This document shows positions 6,915-14,163 of a DNA stretch of 64,000 nt, one piece after another. The stretch is from assembly GCF_016863015.1 (NCBI RefSeq), contig NZ_BOOB01000015.1, positions 1 to 64,000 of the forward strand, written 5' to 3'. The stretch is from Microbispora amethystogenes. Its GTDB lineage: Bacteria; Actinomycetota; Actinomycetes; Streptosporangiales; Streptosporangiaceae. The translations under genes and the position numbers were made by a program. The notes below the pieces were generated by a model. It ran no database searches and was not told the origin of the DNA. It saw only the letters and a list, made by a program, of their open reading frames with translations. Position 1 is the first letter of the stretch. Each line of letters opens with the position of its first letter.

Positions 6915-9191
6915 TCAGCCGGTGGTGCGCAGCTCCGGGACCGGGGTGAAGCGCTCCTGCTCCAGCGCGTGCACCCGGGCCGCGCCGATGTCGAAGTACA
7001 GGCCCGTGAGCTCCAGCCTGCCCGCCCGTACGCGAGCGTCCACGAGGGGGTGGGTCCGCAGGTTGTCGAGCTGCTGGATGACGTTGATCCGGCACAGCCG
7101 GTCGAGCGGCCCGGCGTCGTCGGCGTCCTGCCCGGGCCCGGCGGCGACGAACCGGGCCAGGGTCTGACGTCCGTGCCGCAGCCAGGCGCGCAGCGCCGGC
7201 AGGTCGGGCACCTCGCCGAGGAGGGCGGCCATCGCGCCGCACCCGGAGTGCCCGCAGACGGTGATCGTGCGGACCTCCAGCACGTTCACGGCGTACTCGA
7301 TCGCCGCCGCCACCGAGTCGTCCGGCGGGACGGCGCCCGCCCGCGGCACGAGGTTGCCGATGTTGCGCACCGTGAACAGGTCGCCGGGGCCGCTCGCGGT
7401 GATGATGTTGGGCACGATCCGCGAGTCGGCGCAGGTGATGAACAGGTGCGACGGCGACTGCTTGCGGGCCATCCGGGTGAACAGGGGACGGGCCATCGGC
7501 GCCGTCCTGCGCTGGAACTCCCGGGTTCCCTTCAGGAGGTCGGGCACGCCCTGCGGCTCGCAGATCACGGCGTCGCCGTCGCCCGCGGCGCTCCCGCCGT
7601 CCGCCCCGATCACCTCGAGGGACCCGTACGAGTGCGCACCATCGGGGCGCCGGTAGGCCCAGGGCAGCCACCAGCGGTCGTGCCGGGGCGGGATCCTCGC
7701 GGGGAAGAGCCGGGCTCCGTTGATCGCGGCGGAGTACCACTCGCCGTGCGTCTCGTCCACGTCGACCTCGCCGCCGGCGCGTTCGTGCTCCAGCCGCCAG
7801 TCGTGCAGCGCCACGAAGGCGGCGTTGTCCATGAAGTCGAGGTGCAGGTCGAGCTCCACCGCCGACCCCGCCGGGATGGCGCGCAGCGCCTCGGTCAGCC
7901 GGGGCACGCCGAGGAACGTCAGCGATCCGGTGACGACGACCCGCCAGCGCCGCTCGCCGTCCTGGCGCACGTCGACCGAGACCCACGCGAGGCGGCGCAG
8001 GGCGAGCAGGGCGGCCAGCGCGAGGCCGATCGCCACGCCCTCGGCGAGCCCGATCAGCACGACTCCGGCCATCGTCACGACGTACACCGGCACCTCGCGG
8101 TGGTTGCGCAGGTTCCGCACGTGCCCGAGGTTGACCATCTGCACGCCGATGAACAGCAGCAGCGCCGCGAGCGCCTCCAGGGGGATCAGCGCGATCATCC
8201 AGGCGAAGGCCGTGGTGAACAGCAGCACCCACCCGCCGTGCAGGACCGTGGACCAGCGGCTGCGGGCGCCCGCCCGCGCGTTGGTGGTCGTACGGACGAC
8301 GACCCCCGCCACCGGCAGGCCGCCGAGCACGCCGGACACCACGTTTCCCACGCCCTGCGCGGTGAGCTCGCGGTCGAGGTCGGCGCGGGGGCCGTCGTGC
8401 AGGCGGTTGGACGACACGGCGGTCAGCAGCGACTCCACCCCCGACAGGAGGGCGACGAGCAGGACGGCCCCGGCGATCGCGTGCCAGTCGCCCTGCGGCG
8501 CGAGCGGCGTCTGGACGGAGGAGAACCCGCCGCCGAGGTCGACCCTCGTCAGGTCCCAGCCCGAGACCCCCGCCGTCAGCGTCGCGATCACCAGCGCAGC
8601 CAGCGGGGCGGGCACGGCACGCAGCCGGGGGATCCGGCCCCAGACCAGCAGGACCGCGATCGTCAGCACACCGATCAGCACGGCGTGCGTGTGGTTGTTG
8701 ACGATCTGGGCGGGCAGCTCGAGGACGTTCCCCAGCGCGGAGCGCTGCGGGCTGCCGCCGAGCACGATGTGCAGCTGGGAGAGCGCGATCAGCACGCCGA
8801 GCCCGGCCAGCATGCCGTGGACGACGGCGGGGGAGACCCCCAGGGCCGCCCGGGCCACCCGCAGCGCGCCGAGCCCGAGCTGGAGCAGCCCGGCCATGGC
8901 CGTGATCGCGCAGGTCGCGCGCCAGCCGTACGTGTGGACCAGTTCCGCGACGACCAGGGAGAGCCCGGCGGTCGGGCCGCTCACCTGGACGACGGACCCG
9001 CCGAGCGCCCCCACCACCAACCCGCCGACCACCGCCGCGATGAGGCCCGCCGCGAGGGGAGCGCCGGACGCGACCGCTACGCCGAGTGACAACGGCACGG
9101 CCACCAGAAAGACGACGACTGAGGCGGGCACGTCATGGCGGAGCACGGACTTCCAGTCACGACGCGAGATCGTCTCGTCACTGATGGTCAT
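6915..9191 (-). CDS. SulP-type anion (bicarbonate) transporter fused to beta-carbonic anhydrase
   Basis: 758-residue fusion. Residues 1 to about 390 form the multi-helix SulP transporter core (VPASVVVFLVAVPLSLGVAVASGAPLAAGL, VSGPTAGLSLVV). A STAS-like segment follows (VVTGSLTFLGVPRLTEAL ... AVELDLHLDFMDNAAF). The last 200 or so residues are a beta-class carbonic anhydrase with the zinc motifs CADSR near residue 585 and HSGCGAM near 647. SulP members of this type are thought to import bicarbonate with Na+; the attached anhydrase would interconvert CO2 and bicarbonate at the inner membrane face. The same fusion is known in other bacteria. No clear ribosome site precedes the ATG, so the mRNA could be leaderless. 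Confidence 0.92.
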   Translation of the reverse strand: MTISDETISRRDWKSVLRHDVPASVVVFLVAVPLSLGVAVASGAPLAAGLIAAVVGGLVVGALGGSVVQVSGPTAGLSLVVAELVHTYGWRATCAITAMAGLLQLGLGALRVARAALGVSPAVVHGMLAGLGVLIALSQLHIVLGGSPQRSALGNVLELPAQIVNNHTHAVLIGVLTIAVLLVWGRIPRLRAVPAPLAALVIATLTAGVSGWDLTRVDLGGGFSSVQTPLAPQGDWHAIAGAVLLVALLSGVESLLTAVSSNRLHDGPRADLDRELTAQGVGNVVSGVLGGLPVAGVVVRTTTNARAGARSRWSTVLHGGWVLLFTTAFAWMIALIPLEALAALLLFIGVQMVNLGHVRNLRNHREVPVYVVTMAGVVLIGLAEGVAIGLALAALLALRRLAWVSVDVRQDGERRWRVVVTGSLTFLGVPRLTEALRAIPAGSAVELDLHLDFMDNAAFVALHDWRLEHERAGGEVDVDETHGEWYSAAINGARLFPARIPPRHDRWWLPWAYRRPDGAHSYGSLEVIGADGGSAAGDGDAVICEPQGVPDLLKGTREFQRRTAPMARPLFTRMARKQSPSHLFITCADSRIVPNIITASGPGDLFTVRNIGNLVPRAGAVPPDDSVAAAIEYAVNVLEVRTITVCGHSGCGAMAALLGEVPDLPALRAWLRHGRQTLARFVAAGPGQDADDAGPLDRLCRINVIQQLDNLRTHPLVDARVRAGRLELTGLYFDIGAARVHALEQERFTPVPELRTTG

Positions 9192-9244
9192 GGGCCGACG
9201 ATACGTCAGCCACGAAGCCCGTCACCAGGCAGGAGACGGCAAAG

Positions 9245-11140
9245 TCACCGGTAGTAGTCGGGATAGTCGGTGTCGGGGTCGCGGTGGCTGCCCCGGCGGC
9301 GGCCGCCGGCCGACGTGGAGGCGTCGCCGTACAGCTCGTCGTAGGAGGGCCAGCTTCCGCCCATGTTCTGCTCGGGCCACGACGACTGCGTGCCGCCGTA
9401 CCCCTGCTGCTGGTCGTAGCCGTACTGGCTCTGTCCCGACGGCGCGTCGTAGCCCGCCGACTCGTACGGCGAGGCGGAACCGGGCGTGGCGCCCGGCACG
9501 CTGTCGGAGGCGTCGATCGACGCCCAGCCCGGGTTCACCTCGTACGACGGCGTGGCCGGCGGTGCGTCCGGCGACGCGGCCGGATAGGAGGGCTGACCGG
9601 TGTGGTCCGCCTGGTAGCCGTCGTAGGACGGAGTCTGGTAGGTCTCGGCGTTCGGCCAGGAGGACGAGCCGTGCGACGGCTCGGGGTCGTCCAGCACGTC
9701 CCGGGCTGCCGCCCAGCCCGGAGCGGGAGCCGAGGCGGCGGGGACCGGCGGATAGCTGCCGGCCACCGGCCACCCGGGGTCGGTGGCACTGCCCTGGTTG
9801 CCGGGAGCGGGGGTGCCGGCGGCCGGCTCCTGGGCGGGGGAGTACGAGGGGCGCGCCGCCGGGAACGGGCCTGTGGAGGCCTGGGAGGGGTCGTAGGCGT
9901 CGGCGCGGGCCGGCTGGCGGGCCGTCCACGGGTCGAAGTCGCTCTGCGGCGCAGGCTCGGCCAGAGCGTCGGCGGGCTGGGCGATGGGTTGAACGGGGGC
10001 CGGGGGCGTGGCCGCCTCGAACGCGCCGCTGCCGCGGGCCGAGTCGTAGTTGCCCATGACGAAGGTCCCGGTCTCCGGGATGGGAGAGGCCGAGGCGGCG
10101 TCGTAGGAGCCGGCGGCGTGACTGTCGTAGGAGCCCGCGCCGCCGGCGGCCGGGAACGGGCCGGTGGCCGCGGCGCGGTTGAAGAAGCCGGTGTCCCCGG
10201 ACGCGGCCATCGGGCCGGTGTTCGCCTGGACGCCGTCCAGGGCGTCGGCGCCCTGCGGAGCCGGATACGCACCGGTGCCCGACGGCGTGCCGAACGGGCC
10301 GGTGCCCGCGGACGCCGGGAAGGGGCCGGTGCCGGGGGGGACGTCGTAGGAACCGCTCGGCTGACCCGTGTCGGCGGCAGCGGCGGCGGCACGGCGGGCC
10401 GCTCGCGACGACCTGCCGGACCTGCCCGGCCTGCCGCTCTGCGTACCGGCCGGCGTTGCTCCGGTCGAGCGGGCGGCGGGGGCGTCGAACGGGCCGGTGC
10501 CGGGGGAGCCGGCCGCTTCCAGCAGGTCGGGCGTCGGCGCGGCGAACGTCATGGTCTTCTGCTCGGCCATCGCCGAGGCGGGGACGGGGGCGTCGGCGCG
10601 ACCGGCCGCGGGGCGCGGGGGCAGGGGAGCCTGCACGGTCACCGCGTCGGCGTCGGCCGCCTGATCCTGAGGCGCGCCCGCCGGGCCGGAGGTGTCCTTG
10701 ACGGGCCGGGGAGTGGCCATCCTCGCGGCGATCGTGCCGCCGAAGCCACCCTCGTCGGCGCGTACGCGCGACCAGTAGTCGTCGTCGTAGTCGTCCGGCT
10801 CGCCCCACTCGTCCACACCGCGTTTGCCGCGGGCGGCGGCGGGCTGTTTGCCGCCGCGCTGCGCGGGCCGCGCCTGCCGGCTTCCGGGGCGGGTGCTCGC
10901 GGGCCGCGGCTTGGGGGCTTCGGGCTCGGGCTCCTCGAAGGCGTCGAACCCCTTGGGGAAGCTCTCGAAGAACGTCTCCTCGGCCGGCCGGCGTGGCTTG
11001 GGACCCTTGTTCTCGGCCATCGCCTTGATGCGCTCGGACGAGAGAGCGCTCTCTCTGCGGTTCATCGACCGCATGCCCAGCGCCACGACCAGCAGCACGA
11101 GAAGCACGACGGCGACAAGACCGACAATGACCGCAGTCAT
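9245..11140 (-). CDS. Membrane-anchored, intrinsically disordered Gly/Pro/Ser/Tyr-rich protein
   Basis: 631 residues: an N-terminal transmembrane helix (AVIVGLVAVVLLVLLVVALGM), a basic stretch, an acidic DEWGEPDDYDDDYWSRVRADEGG region, then some 450 residues of low-complexity sequence with a recurring (T/A)GPF unit (GTGPFPASAGTGPFGTPSG and similar) and a C-terminal Tyr/Gln/Gly/Ser-rich segment (QYGYDQQQGYGGTQSS). No catalytic domain is visible. The tract should be disordered and may scaffold other factors at the membrane. Such proteins are annotated as hypothetical in Streptosporangiales. The frame is supported by codon bias and an AAGGTGG ribosome site. Confidence 0.75.
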   Translation of the reverse strand: MTAVIVGLVAVVLLVLLVVALGMRSMNRRESALSSERIKAMAENKGPKPRRPAEETFFESFPKGFDAFEEPEPEAPKPRPASTRPGSRQARPAQRGGKQPAAARGKRGVDEWGEPDDYDDDYWSRVRADEGGFGGTIAARMATPRPVKDTSGPAGAPQDQAADADAVTVQAPLPPRPAAGRADAPVPASAMAEQKTMTFAAPTPDLLEAAGSPGTGPFDAPAARSTGATPAGTQSGRPGRSGRSSRAARRAAAAAADTGQPSGSYDVPPGTGPFPASAGTGPFGTPSGTGAYPAPQGADALDGVQANTGPMAASGDTGFFNRAAATGPFPAAGGAGSYDSHAAGSYDAASASPIPETGTFVMGNYDSARGSGAFEAATPPAPVQPIAQPADALAEPAPQSDFDPWTARQPARADAYDPSQASTGPFPAARPSYSPAQEPAAGTPAPGNQGSATDPGWPVAGSYPPVPAASAPAPGWAAARDVLDDPEPSHGSSSWPNAETYQTPSYDGYQADHTGQPSYPAASPDAPPATPSYEVNPGWASIDASDSVPGATPGSASPYESAGYDAPSGQSQYGYDQQQGYGGTQSSWPEQNMGGSWPSYDELYGDASTSAGGRRRGSHRDPDTDYPDYYR

Positions 11141-11323
11141 AGCACCACCTTCAAGGCCATGGCCTTTCTGCGGCGCCGGTGAGGTCGCGCGGCCATCGAC
11201 GCGACCTGCCCCCTCTGGCCACCTGCGCTCAGCAATTGGAACCGATTCTGCTCGACCACAATGACCGTTGTCACACCCTAGGTGAAGATTGGTGTAGCAC
11301 GACTACCTCCGGTGCCCAGCATG

Positions 11324-11869
11324 TCACTCGATCGTGTTCGCCGTGAGGCGTCCACGTGCGATGGTGTGGCTCGCGATGCTCTCCAGCGTCCGCGCGAGGC
11401 CGGCACCCTGCTCGAGGCTGAGCTTGGCGTCCAACGCGTAGACAGTGAAACGGTAGCTGCCATCGGTCCGGCATGGGGGCGTATAGCCCACCTTCCCGCT
11501 CGTCGTCCTGCCCAGCCGGGCGCCCCGGGGGACGTCGTCCATGCCGAGCTCGGTCGTGTCGGGATCGATGTCGAACACCACCCAGTGCACCTCCGGACCG
11601 CCATGCGTGCTGCTGTCGTCGACCACGAGGGCCACGGACTTCGCGCCCGACGTGCCCGACCAGCGAAGAGGCGGGTTCCCCTGCCCCCCCTTGCAGGAGT
11701 AGTCCTGCGGCAGGGGGGCGCCGTCGCGGAACTGCGGGCTGGACACGCTGATGACGTCGAGGTTCCTCGGCGATCCGCCGCCGATGATCGCACAGCCCTG
11801 CGTGGCCAGCATGAGCGCCGTCACCGTGACGGCGGCTCCCGCGACCGCTGATTTTCTCGGCGACCCCAT
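11324..11869 (-). CDS. YbhB/YbcL (PEBP, Raf-kinase-inhibitor-like) lipoprotein
   Basis: 181 residues. A lipoprotein signal ends in LATQGC, so the mature protein should be lipid-anchored outside the membrane. The rest is a PEBP-like fold: VSSPQFRDGAPLPQDYSCKG, then NPPLRW, the ligand-pocket strand SVALVVDDSS with HWVVFDI, and a YTPPCRTDG loop close to the family GYxGPxPP motif, then YRFTVYALD. Bacterial PEBPs have unclear functions. It appears to be a single gene, with its 3' end about 183 bp from the disordered protein gene on the same strand. Confidence 0.9.
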   Translation of the reverse strand: MGSPRKSAVAGAAVTVTALMLATQGCAIIGGGSPRNLDVISVSSPQFRDGAPLPQDYSCKGGQGNPPLRWSGTSGAKSVALVVDDSSTHGGPEVHWVVFDIDPDTTELGMDDVPRGARLGRTTSGKVGYTPPCRTDGSYRFTVYALDAKLSLEQGAGLARTLESIASHTIARGRLTANTIE

Positions 11870-12101
11870 GCCCGATGATGCTACGCGGATTGGACAGGTG
11901 CCCCGACCGCATCGCGATGATCCTTACGGTGGTCCATGCCCGCGTTGGCCGGTTGACCTCCACTTTCTCGCCGTACGATCCGTATGACCGAAAAGTGAGT
12001 GTGGAGCGCTCCGGGGCTTGACCACCGGCAGCGGCCCGACCCGGCCGCCGGCCCGGCCGCCGACGACGGGCGTCGGCGCCGGTCCGGGGAGCCGGCAGGG
12101 C

Positions 12102-13745
12102 TCAGCAGGTGACGTCGGCGGGCGGCAGCGTCCCGGTGGTGAGGAATGCGTCGACCGCGCCGTTGAGGCACGTGTTGCCGTACGCGGGGTAGGGCGCGTG
12201 GGTGTGGGCGTCGATGGTGACCATGCGCGACCCGCGGATCCGTGCGGCGACGGCGCGGCTGTTGGCGATCGGCACGGCCACGTCCCGCAGCGCGGCGGTC
12301 ACCAGGACCCCGGGCGACCGGTTGGCCGACAGCCGCACCGGCTCGTCCTCGATCCGCGGCCAGAACGCGCACGGGGTGATGTTGGCGTTGGCCGGCCCGA
12401 ACAGCGGATACCGCTCGCCGTACGAGGCGATGTCCCGCAGGTAGTCGCGGGGGTCGCGGGGCCACGGCCCGTCCCCGCACCGGTAGGCCATGTTGGTCGC
12501 GGTGTGGTTGTCGGCGGGCACATCGGGCACTCCGGCCGGGGGCAGCGGGCGCACGGGGAACGGCACGAACGGCTCCCGCCCCGCGGCGAGGGCGGCGAAG
12601 GCCGCCGCGACCAGGCCGAAGGACCGCTCGTCGTAGATGCCCGCCACGAGCAGCGTCCCCAGCTCGCCTGAGTCCCAGGCGTGGCCCGCCACGACGATCG
12701 GGGCCGTCCGGGCGCGGCGGATGAGCCCCGAGACGGCGTCGGTGACCTTCTGCGCGGTGTCGCCGAGCCCGTAGTCGGCGTTCCGCTGGGCCGTCCAGGC
12801 GGCGAAGGCGGCCGTCCCGGCCTCGAAGGCCGGGGTGCGCGCCAGTTCGTACGCCCGCCAGGCCGTGTCCGGGTTGGGCGGGCTGTCCAGCACGAACCTG
12901 TCGACCCGGCGGGGGAACAGCGTGCTGTAGACGGCGCCAAGCATGCCGGCGTACGAGCCGCCGAGGTAGGAGACCTTCTCCTCGCCGAGCGCGGCGCGGA
13001 TGACGTCCATGTCCCTCGCGGCGTTCGCCGTGGTGGCGTGGGGCAGCGCCCACCCGGCGGTCCGGACGCACGCGCGGGCGTACGCGCGGGCCTCGGCGGC
13101 GTCCGTGGGGAAGCTCCCCGAGGTGGCGGTGCGGACCCAGTAGCCGCCGGGCTCCTCCACGTCCTGGCCGCAGCCGATGGGCGTGCTGCGCTCGACGAAC
13201 CGCATGTCGAAGCCGATCAGGTCGTAACGCGCCCGCACCTCGGGGGACAGCAGGGGGGCGAGGCTCGACGGCAGCGGGACGCCCGGCCCGCCGGGGCCGC
13301 CGCCGGTCGTGAGCAGCACCCCACGGCGGCGGGTGGGGTCGGTCGCGGGCAGCCGCGAGACGACGACCGTGATTTTCCGGCCGTGGGGACGGTGGTAGTC
13401 CAGTGGCACGGCGACCTCCGCGCAGCGCAGGGCCGGGTCGGCGACCCCCGCGCAGTCGCCCCAGTGCAGCTCCTGCCACCCGAACCGGCCCACCGCGCTG
13501 TCCGTATTGTCCGCGCCCTGGGCGGCTGTCGCCGAGTTGTCCGTGCCCCGCGCGGCCGCTGCCGTGCCGTCCGTGCCCGCCGTGCCCCGCGCGGCCGCTA
13601 CCGCGCTGTCCGCCCCCTGCGCGGCTGCTGCCGCGCTGTCCGTGGCCCGCGCGGCCGCCGCCGGTGGTGCGGCCAGCACCGCCGCGAGCCCGGCGGTGAA
13701 CACCGCGACGAGTACACGCCGCGACCCACCCGTTTGGTACGCCAT
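12102..13745 (-). CDS. Secreted alpha/beta hydrolase (S33 tripeptidyl-aminopeptidase-like)
   Basis: 547 residues beginning with a Sec-type signal (RRVLVAVFTAGLAAVLAAPPAAAA). A 50-residue Ala/Thr/Gly/Asp linker with internal repeats follows (see findings), then an alpha/beta hydrolase domain. The oxyanion strand is LLTTGGGPGGPGV and the nucleophile elbow is GGSYAGM, typical of S33 tripeptidyl aminopeptidases and related actinomycete secreted hydrolases. The C-terminal TAP-like part ends with ARIRGSRMVTIDAHTHAP, where the catalytic His is expected, and a Cys pair (NTCLNG, DVTC) that may form a disulfide. The ATG at 13745 is preceded by AGGAGG at 8 nt, which fixes the start against an upstream in-frame codon. 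Confidence 0.88.
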   Translation of the reverse strand: MAYQTGGSRRVLVAVFTAGLAAVLAAPPAAAARATDSAAAAAQGADSAVAAARGTAGTDGTAAAARGTDNSATAAQGADNTDSAVGRFGWQELHWGDCAGVADPALRCAEVAVPLDYHRPHGRKITVVVSRLPATDPTRRRGVLLTTGGGPGGPGVPLPSSLAPLLSPEVRARYDLIGFDMRFVERSTPIGCGQDVEEPGGYWVRTATSGSFPTDAAEARAYARACVRTAGWALPHATTANAARDMDVIRAALGEEKVSYLGGSYAGMLGAVYSTLFPRRVDRFVLDSPPNPDTAWRAYELARTPAFEAGTAAFAAWTAQRNADYGLGDTAQKVTDAVSGLIRRARTAPIVVAGHAWDSGELGTLLVAGIYDERSFGLVAAAFAALAAGREPFVPFPVRPLPPAGVPDVPADNHTATNMAYRCGDGPWPRDPRDYLRDIASYGERYPLFGPANANITPCAFWPRIEDEPVRLSANRSPGVLVTAALRDVAVPIANSRAVAARIRGSRMVTIDAHTHAPYPAYGNTCLNGAVDAFLTTGTLPPADVTC

Positions 13746-14163
13746 CCTCACGGCCTCCTGATCATGTGGATGCCGTGGATCATGGACGACGTGCCGCACC
13801 CCACGCCACCCGCCGCGGCCCAGAAATCGGGCCGTACGGGAGGCGCGCAGTTCCCGGACGTCTCACCCGGGTACGCGCGTGAAACTTTCCCGAGAGCGCG
13901 CACCGCGCGTCGCGAAAGTCTCCGGACTGGACCGCCGGCGTCGACATATCAGCCGGACGGCGCCCTCCGGGCGACGCTGGCCCACACCGAGCCTTGGCCG
14001 CATGAATCATCGACCTCTTCGGCTACGCCGCCTGCTACCGCGGCGAACTCGAAGCGATCGAGTCGGCGGAGAGCCGCCACAGCACAAGCGGATGGATACC
14101 GCGACGGCTCCACTCACGGACGGCGATGAGTTGACGAGTAGGGCTAGAGCGCTGCCGCGCTCG
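13746..14163. other. 418-bp intergenic region between the hydrolase and sepH
   Basis: This holds the hydrolase ribosome site and, presumably, its promoter. An imperfect inverted repeat ACTTTC (13884-13889) and GAAAGT (13914-13919) brackets a G/C-rich core. From about 14006 to 14131 on the + strand an open stretch without a start codon reads IDLFGYAACYRGELEAI and stops at a TGA. It looks like a degraded coding fragment rather than a gene. I see no RNA gene. Confidence 0.4.

Noticed and set aside
7720-10059. 779-codon + strand frame opposite the SulP fusion and the disordered protein
   Set aside because: It runs antisense through two real genes and has no recognisable motif or plausible ribosome site.
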